Shown here: positions 1 through 11,174 of the stretch, piece by piece | Position numbering within the stretch: position 1 is the stretch's first letter | Layout: each line of letters opens with the position of its first letter | Origin: Choristoneura fumiferana | Lineage: Eukaryota > Arthropoda > Insecta > Lepidoptera > Tortricidae | Direction: 5' to 3' | Length of the DNA stretch: 64,000 nucleotides | Assembly: GCF_025370935.1 (NCBI RefSeq) | Contig: NC_133473.1 | Span: 1,441,542-1,505,541 of the forward strand | Made by a program: the position numbers and the translations under genes | Notes under the pieces: generated by a model | Seen by the model: the letters and a program-made list of their open reading frames with translations, nothing else | Told to the model about the DNA's origin: nothing | The model's database searches: none

Positions 1-1117
1 GTCTGTCAAATTTTGAGGCACGTTCTAAGTCGTGTCACAGTACCTATTATGTGAATTACAGTGAACCTATTATAGTTACACTAGCCTCTGGCCGCGAGTT
101 CGTTCGCGTTGGATCTGTTCATCAACGTCTATAAGACTGCATCTTTTGGAACAAAACGTTTGCAGTTACTTTTGATTACTCTACTATACCTATACTGTAA
201 AAATTACTTATATTATTTAAACGTTACAGATAAAACTATCGACTATCTACTGAAAAAAAAACAGTGCGAAGAAAATGAAGCTTAATTGAAAGTGAAATGG
301 TATGGCCATCCCGCTTTTTTGCTGGATTGGCGGGGTACTACCGTACCCCAGATAAGAAGACAGCTCTTGAAAGTGAAAAATTAACTATGTCTATTGCAAG
401 TAAGATAAATGAACGAGTTACTCGAAAAGTTGGCGCAGTACATATCAGAATTTTTGATACTACATATTTGTACCCAGATGCAATCGTCAATCGCCTATCT
501 TTGACGAAATGTCAATTTCACTACATGTGTACATTTTATGTTTATGACACAGACGATCTTGGGTTTCAAAATTTACTAACAATGAGAGACTGCAAGTTTC
601 GCTAACCACGTTTTACCCTCTTAAGGATGTATTTTTTTTAAGGATTTTATTTTTAAGAATATAGCAGAGAGCATACTAGCACGCTCCTATTAAGACCTTA
701 AACAGTATAAGGTATTATTTGGCTTAAAATACTCGTTTTAGTCATTCGAGGTAATGAATATTCGATTAAATGAAAAAAGAAACATTGACTTTTTTTAACT
801 GATATTTGATTAAAAGTTAGTCGACATTTCAAGGAAACCAGCTGGGGTATAAAATTACTCACGATCCTTTCGATACCTTGAGGTTTAAAGGGCGTACAGG
901 CACTCTCTGTCTATGGATCTTACACAGTAGTATTAGTTGTTTTAGTCCCTAAACACATTTATATTCAAAATTTAATATAAAGAACAAAAAAACATTGTTT
1001 AATCATCCAGGCAGTAAGCATAGAGTATGTTAAACAACACCGCAGTGGCAGACAATATTTTACATTCCCTTTATTGCTTCGAAAAAAAACATAGGCATAC
1101 GGCGTAAAAGCTGTGAT
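1..1117. other. Left-end AT-rich DNA, no supported gene
   Basis: No gene is recognisable. A 102-codon open frame at 297-605 has no recognisable domain and no splice or promoter context. Around 88-122 there is a weak resemblance to the reversed CTAG end of the Helitron-like repeats found elsewhere in the window. Confidence 0.5.
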
Positions 1118-1223
1118 TTAGACATAGACACAGGCTACTTTTAACTCCGGAAATGCACAGTTTCCCGAGGGAACAGCGCGCGATAACCGAATTCACGCAG
1201 GCGAAGCCTCGGGCAAAAGCTAG
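1118..1223 (+). mobile_element. Helitron-like element, 3' part
   Basis: Similar to the 3' half of the fuller copy at 47860-48087. It has the same GGAACAGCGCG segment, a short GC hairpin, and ends in GCAAAAGCTAG at 1213-1223, followed by T. A CTAG end preceded by a hairpin is the Helitron signature. The 5' part is missing or too diverged to see. Confidence 0.6.
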
Positions 1224-1650
1224 TACTATTAAACTTGTGCAAACACAAGAATTTAACATTGACATCCTGATGTCGGCAGATCGTCTCCGCAGACGGACTC
1301 CTCAACAGCACAGTCACAGTTTGCAGCGACTTGAATTGATACGGAAATGTAGTTTGCATGACAATGCCAGTACAGTCAACAAATACTAGTTTCGAAAGAA
1401 TTTTTCCAAAAACTTATTCAACTGCCCTTTACGAGCACCAATAGCTCACCGTAATTGTTGTTTTGTTTAGACGTCTTATGTAATAAATACGGAATATTCC
1501 GATTTTTTTCTCAAGTTAAACTTCTTATACGACGCATTCAACCCAGCTTACTAGAGACCCAAACTTAGCCTTAAATTGACAAAATTTAACAGTTCATGAT
1601 TCAAGCCTCGTCGGTACCTAATGTCCAAAAATTCTACATTCAAAAAAATA

Positions 1651-1928
1651 CAAAAGATAGTCTAACAACTGGTAGCATGGTGTACGGTTGTGCACTTGAA
1701 GATGAGCTCTGTTTGAGTTCGGAACGCGTCAGTGTAGTGTGGTGGTGGTGATAGATGGTTTGTGTGATTTGTGTGTTTCTACAGTGTGGAGGTGGAGGAA
1801 CTGCATGAACACGCTATTTTGCATAGCTTAGCTATGTAAGGTCGCGGGTGAGCAAGGAATTATTTTAGTTCATTGATATGGACCTCCGCAAGTAACGCCT
1901 GATTCAATAATTATTCAAAAGATAGTCT
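1651..1928 (+). mobile_element. SINE-like retroposon (family 2) with 13-bp target duplication
   Basis: About 252 bp (1664-1915) lie between two identical 13-bp direct repeats, CAAAAGATAGTCT, at 1651-1663 and 1916-1928. It has no inverted ends. An internal GAGTTCGGAACGCG segment resembles a pol III B box, and the tail is AATAA/TTATT-rich. Relatives lie at 25140-25375 (reverse), 25755-25945 (forward) and 55705-56010 (reverse). The long duplication and lack of inverted ends point to LINE-driven retroposition. Confidence 0.65.
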
Positions 1929-4289
1929 TGAATAATGGGTCTGTGTGGCACACTGCCATTTGATTCAATCTTGTGTCTTCACCAGGGCTATAGCGCACGT
2001 AAGTTTTAGAACTGCATAAATAAGACACTATTATAGATTATTTTTTGTTCAAGCTCTCCAAGCAAGAAAATTATACCAACTATTATCTTTTTTAAGACTT
2101 ATTCGAGAAATTATTATTAAATAGATATGGAAATAAATTCGACATCCTCAATTTATACGACGTACCAAACTTGCCTTAGTAGCCAGCTACAAATGTAGGT
2201 ACAGATTTTTAGGGGTCTGTACCTACCTCAAAGGAAAACGAAACTTTTAGGTATTGAGAACTTTGTTGTCCGTTCGTCGTCTGTCTGTTTTAATCCTGGG
2301 GTAGCTTAGAGGTATCTGGGGAATGCGTAGAGGTATGAGTTGAAATTAAAACCATACACTAAGGTCTGAGTCTCTTGAAGCTGTGAAAATCGAACTTCTA
2401 GTCAACGAATCAAAAGAAAATAGTCTTAAAAAAGGTGTTTCCATATTATTGCCTTAATCAAGAAACTTATAGGGTACTTCGGGTGTCCTATAAACTGGAA
2501 TTTTGTATGAAGGTATCTCTTATACATAAGAAAAACTCTAAAAAATCTTATTTTTTATGTCTGTGTCTATGTCAATAACCATCTAAAAGTGACCCACATT
2601 GCGTACATTTTGCTTAGGAGCGGGCTCTGCTAACACTGGATATTCATAAATACTACAACCTATGTGCCCGAGTCCAACTCGCATTGGCCGGTTTTTTTAA
2701 ATAAGGTGGAAGCCAGCTTTTCTTGCTCCCCCTTTCTTGTGGCCCGCACCAAAATGCTCTGAAAATTACTGAAGAAAAATATGGTAAGGCTAAGTAAGGC
2801 TAGTTGCTCTATAGAAAAATTTGGTCTTCCAGGCCAGTAGACCTCTCACTTTAAAAAAATAACTGTTTATTATTAATAAGGATACATTACAAATTTTCTA
2901 ATTACTTAGTTAATAATCTTTATTATTTAAGATTTTACAACTAAGGAGTGCGAAGGGCGGGCGAGCCCTCATCTATAACTAAAATATAATGAAAATTGTC
3001 ACACAGAGATAGCACATGTGCATGAAAAATACTTGTTTGCAGTCTTTATTTTTTTGTTAAAAATTAAGGAAAAAATGCTGCTTCTGGGAATTCAGAGAAT
3101 ATTGGTCTGCCCTTGAATTAATGTAAAACACATACTAAAAGCTTTAAGAGTCAGCTAAACGATCAGTGTGTTTTTGCGGTGGGCTGTTGCAAAGTTTTGG
3201 AAAGGATGTAGTGCAATGTGTAAAAATAAGCTTTTATGTAATTAACAAAATACATAAAATTGTTTTGCTATCCGTCGTATGACTTAAAGCTTATTTTTGT
3301 GAATGCAGGACAGATCCTGGCTGTGCATTTTATAATTGTTAATGCCATTTAAAAACGGTAAGGACGGAATTAAGACATTGATACAAGTTTTTGTTGATTT
3401 GTTATTCATGCAATGTGAGCCATAAAGAGTAGTAACGAGTTCGTAGTAGAAGCAGATTATAACTGTATGTCGGAGGTTTATAATATATAGAATAACGATC
3501 TACTTCCTATTCCTTTGAAAAATAGACTACAAATACACTAATGAATTGGTTGGGGGTTGAGGCGCTATCTAATGCTAAGTTTAGGTACCATTTGTTTGAA
3601 TTTAATTTGAATTTGTAACTCGTTAGCTAACCTTAGCTATAAGTCTATGAAATGTAATCTAATACTAACAATTTTATCCAAGTTGATCGGAAATAAATCT
3701 ATTATTATTATGAGAATAAAAACAGATAATTGATTGTATAGATACAATCCATTGTGAATGCAGGCAAATCGATGAGATCACTTAAAAAACTAGGAACCAC
3801 AAATTGTATTGTAAAACTCTTTATTTTACGTACATAACACACTAGGATACTAAAATGTACGAAAAAAACTCGTTCCTTAGGGATATCTTCCAGTTAACCT
3901 TTGAACAATTGACAGATTGACAAATTATTGTATTATAATTAGATCTATCTATACAATAAACGAAAATGAAATTGTGGTGTTATATTGTTTTTAATTTATG
4001 ATATTGCCACTACCTTAGGTACCTAACCTACTCGTTGTTCGAGCAATGCCTTAAAAGCATTTTTGTCTTTAATTACAAAACTAAAATCAATTTAAACAGT
4101 AAAAAATACTCATGTAAATATCCACGTTTAATTCATTACTGTAACTTTCTCGTGATCCTGTGATAGATATATAATATTATCATGATTAAGTGTGCTTGGT
4201 GTCTTTATCAAAACATTCTATGTCGAATCGCAATAAAGCAGACCGTCTACTATGGCTGGATACTGTTTATTATAATAATAATTTATCTC
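1929..4289. other. AT-rich intergenic DNA with one dispersed repeat
   Basis: No coding exon seen. About 2210-2700 is a dispersed lepidopteran-type repeat, with GTCTGTCTG near the start and an end at GGCCGGTTTTTTT; relatives occur near 23230-23480 and 48640-49280. The rest is AT-rich and unremarkable. Confidence 0.5.
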
Positions 4290-4495
4290 ATATTAAATGA
4301 TATTGTAACGTATAACTCACGTCTTAAACCGAGTTCAGCTCGACATGTTCGGGCTATTTCCCGGGTGCGGGTGTACGTGTTGCGGCAGCCGCCGAGTCGC
4401 GTGCTCCTGAGAAGAAGGGCTACGAAATAGCCCGAAACATGTCGAGCTAAACTCGGTTTAAGACGTGAGTTATCCGTTATAATATCATTTAATAT
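4290..4495. mobile_element. Palindromic MITE with about 70-bp inverted ends
   Basis: The left arm (4290-4360) and right arm (4424-4495) are near-perfect inverted repeats that begin ATATTAAATGATATT. The short loop is GC-rich. No coding capacity. A one-armed relative lies at 59446-59700, just upstream of the Copia element. Confidence 0.8.
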
Positions 4496-4540
4496 AAGTG
4501 AGTCACGGTAGTTTAATGTTCAAATAATTTCTTGTGGCTA

Positions 4541-4677
4541 GCCGCACTACGGCTAAGCCGCCGCGTTTTTAACCGCGTGACTTTGTGAATCAAGTAAACT
4601 AATGCAAGCGGCCGCACTGGCTGCTTTAAGTTTACTTGATTCACAAAGTCACCGCGACAGTTTAACCGTAGTGCGGC
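4541..4677. mobile_element. Palindromic MITE
   Basis: The ends GCCGCACTACGG and CCGTAGTGCGGC are inverted, as are the inner arms CTTTGTGAATCAAGTAAACT (4581-4600) and its complement (4628-4650). It lies about 45 bp from the previous palindrome. Confidence 0.7.
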
Positions 4678-5701
4678 CTGCCTACCTAACTCTTTATTGG
4701 AACAGTAACAAATTGGTAGGCACAACACAAAATATGTAAATCGATGTCACCCGCAAAAGTTGAAACTGCTTTACAACAGTAGCAACGCTGCCCTCCGTAC
4801 ACAAAAAGATTAAGTTCCAAACCAATAGGTACAAAACTAACAAAAATTTATTACACCAAAGAAATGAAGAAAAGGAAATAAAAAAATATTAAGTTCAGCT
4901 TAGATCTGCAAGAAAAATCGTGCAAGTTGTATTACAATGCGCCACTCGGCTGACCAAGTGAAGTGACCACCATAAACTTGTTTGCTTTCGGCCTCGCGAT
5001 GTAATGCAACTTGCGCAATTTTTCTTACAGGTCTAAACTGGGCTTATGGACGTCAGCTTGTTGTGTGCGTGCATGTGCATGTGTGTGTTATGTCAGAATT
5101 AGTTCTTTCATTACGCACCAGTTAGCGCTTGTTACCATACATGCAAATTTGGCCATAGAGTTGCACTCTTTTCCTACATAGGTACTTATACTCTTTGGTG
5201 CCGACCTACTAACAATAATAATATGCTCGCTGTTTTCTTCCCATTCTCGTTTCTTTAATCCTACTTTATCCATATTACTTATATCTAGTTTTTAAGTTGT
5301 CTTTTTACTAACACGATATGGATTCTTTGAGTCTGAAATAAATGATTTTTATTTTATTTAGATTATGACACGAGTTTACCCGCAGTTCCGCACGCGTTAA
5401 CTATTCTATCTGGTAGTTACAATTGAGATTCCGGAATTAACAAAATTCCCTGAGAAATCCCAAATTTTATATCGTTGTTTTAATTGAGATTGTGTTAAGA
5501 ACAACTGTGCAAAATTTCATGACTCTAAATCCAGCGGTTGAAATTGCAAGATTTTATCCCTATACCGTGAAATATCAAGATAAAATGTAGCTTATGTGTT
5601 ATTCCAACGTCCAGCTACCAACATACCAAATTTCATGGCTCTAAGCTCAGCAGTTATTTCGATATTTTATTCTATCCCGTAGGAATATCGGGATAAAAAG
5701 T

Positions 5702-5739
<38 letters not shown>

Positions 5740-5780
5740 TACTCTCTTACTTGAAGTCGAGGTATGCACGAAATAATGAG
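4678..5780. repeat. Gene-free stretch with a CA microsatellite
   Basis: No exon recognised. A (CA)n run covers about 5703-5736. The preceding 5560-5700 looks like a degraded Helitron-like or related dispersed repeat (GGGATAAAAAGTAGC). Confidence 0.6.
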
Positions 5781-5954
5781 GGTTTTCATAGAGGCGAAAT
5801 ATCGCTAGATGGCGTTAGCGTCGTGAGGTCCGTTTGACGTTTGCTTGCGATTGCCTCATTTAGTTTTTTAACCAATCACGAGCAAACGTCAAACGTCAAC
5901 CAATGACATCTTGATACTAACGCCATCTAGCGATATTTCTCCTCTGTGAAAACC
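5781..5954. mobile_element. MITE with CGCTAGATGGCG inverted ends
   Basis: GGTTTTCATAGAGG...GCTAGATGGCGTTAG at the left is matched in inverted orientation at 5914-5954. A second inner inverted pair, CGTTTGACGTTTGCT and AGCAAACGTCAAACG, lies at about 5831-5846 and 5880-5896. Confidence 0.75.
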
Positions 5955-6483
5955 GCCATTACTTCGAATCAATCCGTCAATCAATAATAGTTGCGTAAAA
6001 CCTACCTTCTTCTTAACAGTATTACTAATGTCTCAAGTTGCACACTTTAACAAAATTTTTGCAAGTTCACATTTTTTTCAGCCATTGCATCTAAATAAAT
6101 TCATCTATAGAAATTCATAACCCTTGTAGTTTCTGAAATATCGCCGAAAACATGTTTACCAATTTTTTTTTATTTTTCAAGCACCATACTCGAACCTATT
6201 GTGCAAATATTTTTATCATATGGCAAGATAAATTGTTTGCTATTCTTTTGCTCACCTTAATTTACTTTAAAACAGTGTCAACAAAGTAAAAACTACTATA
6301 AATACAGCTGTGGATTGTTTTTTTCAAATTAATATATTTTAATTTTTCTTACCTTAAAGATGCGGCTTCTGTCGGGTTAATATTAATTATGATAATATTT
6401 AATACCTCCGTAATTGATTTCTTTACATTTTAGGGTATAATAGTTTTACTCTGCTACCTCTGCCACGATCCTTGTACCAGATG
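5955..6483. other. AT-rich DNA, nothing recognised
   Basis: No ORF, repeat or regulatory pattern could be supported on either strand. Confidence 0.5.
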
Positions 6484-6845
6484 TTAATATGTAAAACCAG
6501 CCCACCGTCCAATATACCGTACTGTCCAGAATACGAAAATTCGTCGAAGAACTAAAGTCAGCGACATAGCTGGAAAAATGTACAAGTTGAAGTGGCAATG
6601 GGTGGGCCATATCGCTCGAAGAACAGATAACCGTTGAGCGAGAAAAGTCAACGAGTGGCGACCACGAACCGGAAGACGAAGCGTTGGCAGGCCTCCCACC
6701 AGGTGGACTGACGACATCGTGAGAGTTGCGTTAAACCGGTGGATGCAAGTGGCAAGTTGTCGTTTAGTGTGGCGTTCTAAGGGGGAGGCCTTTGTGTGGT
6801 GGCAGTAGTGGACGTCTTCCGGCTGATGATTATGATGATAATGAA
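6484..6845 (+). pseudogene. 5'-truncated, decayed non-LTR retrotransposon tail
   Basis: The forward strand reads as the C-terminal tail of an endonuclease/reverse-transcriptase LINE protein: KLKWQWVGHIARRTD, then WRPRTGRRSVGRPPTRWTDD, with stop codons interspersed. It ends in CGGCTGATGATTATGATGATAATG, a decayed ATG-repeat tail. Paralogous tails lie at 11940, 20719, 34672, 36600, 40825 (reverse), 55460, 57281 and 57965. Confidence 0.75.
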
Positions 6846-7084
6846 AACATGGCCACCCGGTCTTCCACAAAACATATATCACACAAGCCCAACTATATAG
6901 CTAGCGTTGATAATACACTTGTAGAGAGTTCGAAACGCTTAGCATCTTGTATAGTGTTTGTACATAAGTATTAAGCAAATTAGAAATATTGTAGTTCATT
7001 ATTTAATTGCTCATATTTTTTTCGATAATTTCAATATTCAAAGTTCAAAATCAAAGTTTACAGAATTATTACAGCATCTTAAAC

Positions 7085-8098
7085 ATGCTCTTTTTATTTC
7101 CAGCGCTTTCGTTACTACTCTTACACCTGCAGCTGTACATCCAGCCCTCTGAAGCCAACTCACCGCGGCGAGTCATCCTCCCCGACGATGGCTGCAACTG
7201 CGACAGAACCTTCATCCTTCCCGTCTGCAGCAACAGTTCTTTTACCTACGGCAACGAATGCCAACTAAATTGCGAGAGCCAAGCCAGAGTCAAACGAGGA
7301 CAAACGCCAATCGTAGTCCAATACACCGGCATATGCAAAAGAGAGGGATGCATCTGCCCCACTGCAGTCATCCCTGTCTGTGGATCCGATGACAATACAT
7401 ATGAGAACGAATGTAGATTGAGCTGCGAAAGTGACAGGCAAGTTCGGCTCGGCTTGGATCCTATTTACTTAAAGAGCCAAGAGGAATGCCCCAGCTCTTG
7501 CAACTGTCCCATAGACATCATACCTTCTTGTGGCAGCGACGGCGTGACGTATTCCAGCCAATGTCTTATACGATGTGAGAACGTCAAACGCGCAAGGCTT
7601 GGTCTGCCGCCTATACTCAGAACTCCCGGTGCTTGCCCTGCTGCATAGTGCATCTGTCCGCAGTATATTTACCCAGTTTGCGGTACCGACGACCGGACGT
7701 ATTCTAATGAATGCCAACTAGTATGCGAAAGCAATAGACGGCAAAGCTTGGGGTTGTCTGCTATCAAAGTCAAGAATCAAGGAAGGTGTCCCAGTGTACC
7801 ATGCATCTGTTCGTATATTATTCTACCAGTTTGTGGAAGCAACGGACGAACGTACGACAATGAATGCTTGTTGAATTGCGCTAGCAAGAATCAGCAAAAC
7901 AACGGAGGTCCGCCAATCTTCTTGGCTTATAGAGGCTCTTGTAAATCGCCAATATGCCAATGTCCTGTGACAGTTCAACCAGTTTGTGGCACGGACAGAT
8001 TAACATACAGGAACGTCTGTTATCTCAATTGTGCTTCTTTCAACAACATACAGAGCGGTGGTTCGGCCATATTCCTCAGTAGAATTGGCAGATGCTGA
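7085..8098 (+). pseudogene. Secreted six-domain Kazal inhibitor with an in-frame TAG
   Basis: Kazal domains block serine proteases by presenting a reactive loop. A hydrophobic signal peptide (MLFLFPALSLLLL) is followed by six C-x-C-x7/8-C-x10-C-x3-C...C domains, each with a V/S-C-G/S-S/T-D/N type core and TY motif. Domains 1-3 precede and domains 4-6 follow a TAG at 7646-7648 (codon 188), in the linker after ACPAA. The frame is the same on both sides and no other lesion is seen. The break may be a recent null allele, a sequence error, or stop readthrough. P1 residues (second after Cys2) are R, T, I, Q, Y and V. TTTCCAG at 7097-7103 could be a splice acceptor in the same phase as the paralogue's exon 2, so the true Met may lie in an unseen upstream exon. 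The paralogue is at 14089-16166. Confidence 0.8.
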
Positions 8099-8338
8099 GC
8101 TTTTTCGTCTTCGACGTCTGTGTTATTGATGACATATAAGTGGGATTGCTCTTGATTGATTATAGTCTCTTCACACTGCTTTAGTTTAGATTTCTAATAC
8201 CTTATCTTGCTTATTCACGAAAGATATGCGAGAAAACGGAGCGATGTGCTAAGAAAAAATGCAATAATATAATTTATTATTATTATTAACTGTCAAAACA
8301 TATTTTCTGAAACTTGATCTTTACTACTTTCCTACTTT

Positions 8339-8580
8339 TGAACCCCCGACGCAAAAAGAGGGGTGCTATAACTTTGACCGCTATGTGTGTCTGTACGTCT
8401 GTGTGTCTATCTGTGGCACTGTGTGGTATGGGTTCTTAGACATGTTTTATCAAAATCTGTTCAGCCGTTTCAAGATCATCAGCTCTTTTGTTCGCTGCGG
8501 TAGGAATCTTAGACGCATGGGTATTTACTTTACTTTCAAACATATTTGGGATCTAAAATCTGAAATACCCATGTATGCTA
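8339..8580 (+). repeat. Dispersed repeat (CCCCCGACGCAAAAAGAGGGG family)
   Basis: It starts AACCCCCGACGCAAAAAGAG and contains GTTTGACC-like and TGTGTCTGT segments. Copies at 18195-18420 and about 39960-40145 are forward and one at about 9790-10005 is reverse. No protein is encoded. The class is unknown to me. Confidence 0.6.
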
Positions 8581-8616
8581 TATTATAACTATGCAAGATA
8601 ATGGAATTCTCGGCCT

Positions 8617-8910
8617 GATGCTGCAGCATATCCAGAACACTAGTAGAGGTACACTCTTGATAAAACCATAGCAGATATATCTTGTTTGGATTCGTTTTGA
8701 TCAGTAATTGTTTTACATACAATGCAATGGTGGCAGCACGACGAGCTGATGCTGCAGCCAGGATATTTAGCACACCAGTATACTCTTGAAAACATAATAG
8801 CAGATATGTCGTGTTTGATTCCTTTTGATCAGTATTTGATTCTACATACAATGCAATGGTGGCAACACGATGACTTGATGCTGTAGCCAGGATATCCAAC
8901 ACACTAGTAC
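8617..8910. repeat. Tandem repeat, period about 130 bp, about 2.25 units
   Basis: Units start at 8617, 8748 and 8877 with GATGCTG(C/T)AG. Each contains ATAGCAGATAT, TTTTGATCAGTA and ACATACAATGCAATGG. The copies are diverged and the third is partial. Confidence 0.7.
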
Positions 8911-8919
8911 ACTTTAAAA

Positions 8920-9610
8920 AAATATTAAATTAAAAAAAAACTCCCAACAGAAAAAACGACAGCAAAAAAACGCCCCAAAAAAACCGCCGACAAAAAAACG
9001 CCGCCAAAAAAGACAACGAAAAAGTAAAAAATAATTATGCACTACCTAGCCCGCGACCATCTGCGAAGAATTCGTTTATCCCTATCCCGCGGGGACTATG
9101 CTGATTTCCCGCCAAATTAGTCTAAGTTAATTTAGTATAAGTACTGTCAAGGGCAAAGATATCGACACGACCAAAGTTGCAAAAATATGTATACACGGCC
9201 TTAATGTTAAGTGCATAAAGTCGTGTTTACATATTTTTGCATCTTTTGCCGTGTCGATATCTTTGCCCTTGACTGTACTTAGTAATATTTTTTTATCTAA
9301 GCGTCTGTGTCGGGGGACCGCTAAGGTTAACAGGAAACTAAAGTACATAAGTTGTATTTTTTAAAGTATTAATTAACCTTAGCAGTCCCAAAAAAATATT
9401 ACTAGGTACTTATATTAACTTAGGCTAAATTAGGATAAATAGGGATAAACGAATTATTCCCAGATGAAGTCGCGGGCAACAGCTAGGTAGTGCATAATTA
9501 TATTTTACTTTTTATTTGTCTTTTTTGGGGGCGTTTTTTTGTTGGCGTTTTTTTTTCAGGCGTTTTGTTTTTGTTGGCGTATTTTCCGTCGGGGTTATTT
9601 TTAATTATTA
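8920..9610. mobile_element. Foldback element with AAAAAACGCC-type subrepeat arms
   Basis: Long inverted arms of roughly 100-200 bp. The outer part is a degenerate tandem of A-runs plus CGCC (left) or GGCG plus T-runs (right). The inner part is ATAATTATGCACTACCTAG and its complement at about 9480-9505. The arms also include Helitron-like fragments (GAATTCGTTTATCCCTAT). A palindromic MITE at 9141-9278 sits inside. Confidence 0.65.
9141..9278. mobile_element. CAGTCA-type palindromic MITE nested in a foldback
   Basis: GTACTGTCAAGGGCAAAGAT at the left is mirrored by ATCTTTGCCCTTGACTGTAC at the right. It shares ATATCGACACG and GTGTCGATATC with the element at 53235-53374, so both belong to one family. 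Confidence 0.8.
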
Positions 9611-9789
9611 ATTTATAGATTTTTACCCGCACACCACTCTGGTTTCTAATGTCAGATGTTTCTTGTAATTTTATTATTATAGATTATAATCATAATAATA
9701 TCGTTTTTATTCTGGTCTGCGGTTACTGCTACAAATATTTCCTTTAAACGATAAAGAATAAAAATTAAAGCACTAGAAACTAGGTTAAC

Positions 9790-10005
9790 TTGAACCTCTT
9801 CAAAAACTTTTGTTAAAAGTTCAATATCTCAAAACCATCGCTAAAAATCTAAAATCAAATAAAAAAACCACATTCAAATTGGTCCACCCGTTTAAGAGCT
9901 ACGGTGCCATAGACAGATACACAGACAGACACATAAGAGACACACATAACGATCAAGTTTATAACACCCCTCTTTTTGCGTCGGGATTTATTAAAACTGA
10001 GATTG
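9790..10005 (-). repeat. Reverse copy of the CCCCCGACGC dispersed repeat
   Basis: The reverse complement ends in CCCGACGCAAAAAGAGGGGTG and contains the same GTCTGTGTATCTGTC-type stretch as 8339-8580. Confidence 0.55.
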
Positions 10006-10010
10006 ATCAA

Positions 10011-10268
10011 TGATGGGTATCCAAAGGTCGACTTAGCTTTGGTAGGAGTATCCCCTTTTGTTCAAATGAACAAAGTCCAAATGGACTAGATGAAATACTC
10101 TGGATTAATTACTTAGGTCAATAACCTCCCTATCGGTTACTAGGTAACCAGCTGCTTGAGAAAATAGTTAATCCGTGAATAAATTGTCTTGCAAAACACC
10201 CCGAGCACCTCTTTATTTCATTTACAATCGCTCTTTTTAAAATTCCAATAACACAGTTGGCGCCCAAA
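10011..10268 (+). mobile_element. Possible solo LTR end plus primer-binding site
   Basis: TTGGCGCCCAAA at 10257-10268 resembles a tRNA-Lys-type primer-binding site (TGGCGCCCAAC). It follows directly after ...AATAACACA, a plausible LTR 3' end. AATAAA-like sequence is present upstream (GAATAAATTG). The left boundary is a guess at TGATGGGTATCC. No gag or pol follows, so this would be a relic. Confidence 0.35.
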
Positions 10269-10487
10269 TTGGCCCCGAATTCCGAACTTTTTTATCTCCA
10301 AACAAGACAACTCCATTTCGCAGCCTTTGGGTATTATCGACGGAAGTCCCCCCCTCGATAATCACCGGAAAAAGTAATGAATGCGGACATCTTCATTTTT
10401 CGCACCACCAACTTTGACTTTATAACAGCTTTGAAACAACAGTAAGGAATTAAATGGAGAATATTTTTGATTGTGCAATTTAGCACT

Positions 10488-10990
10488 ATACGGGATGGTC
10501 CATTTAGATCGGTAAGTATTGGAAAGTCTGAAACTATAAGACATACGAAGATCTGTTCTTAAGAACCATGACGTCATAGATTTTAATAACAAGAATAACT
10601 GCATTTATACATTTAAAAAAACTTGTACTCAACTAGGAATAAGAATCGAACCCGGAAGTTTTGAAAAATAAAACTTACTTACATTAACTATTAAAGATTA
10701 ATGAATATGAAAACAATGCATTTTATTCATTATAGATATCGTGTTTTTAGTAAAATTTATTGCTTATGACCTACACTATCGATATCCAAATAGAAATAAT
10801 GTACTTAGTTTTTTTTTTTAAAACGACCTGGTTCGATTCCCGTACTGAGAACAAGTTTTATTGTTTTAATGTTTGAATGCAATTTTTCTTGTTACCAAAA
10901 TCAATGACATCGTTCCTAAGAACAGATCTTCGTATGTCTTATAGTTTCAGACTTTCCCATACTGACCGATCTAAATGGGCTACTCTGTAT
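10488..10990. mobile_element. Foldback element with long inverted arms
   Basis: The left arm contains ATTTAGATCGGTAAGTATTG and AACTATAAGACATACGAAGA. It matches the reverse complement of the right arm up to ATACAGAGTAGCCC over about 120 bp, with a second pair further in (GAATCGAACCCGG and GGTTCGATTCCCG). No coding capacity. Confidence 0.75.
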
Positions 10991-11001
10991 TTCTAACAGA
11001 C

Positions 11002-11107
11002 CTACTACGAAACTCGAAGTTCGTGTCGTGCGGTCCCTCTCGCTCTCGTATTAAATAGTATAAGTGTCAGAGGGACCGCACGACACGAACTTCGAGTTTC
11101 GTAGTAG
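11002..11107. mobile_element. Palindromic MITE (CTACTACGAAACTCG family)
   Basis: Arms of about 39 bp are nearly perfect inverted repeats around a short loop, CGCTCTCGTATTAAATAGTA. A second copy lies at 26181-26296 and a decayed third at 49927-50032. Confidence 0.85.
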
Positions 11108-11174
11108 CCCTGCTGAAGCTGTGCTGGAGTGAATATTCGAACGTTTTGAATGCTCGGTTAAACGTCTTTAGTCA

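Noticed and set aside
297..605. A 102-codon open frame near the left end
   Set aside because: No signal peptide, domain, splice signals or promoter recognised; chance length for AT-rich DNA.
6484..6882. A 132-codon frame on the minus strand
   Set aside because: It is the antisense shadow of a decayed LINE tail whose sense strand encodes recognisable LINE protein motifs.
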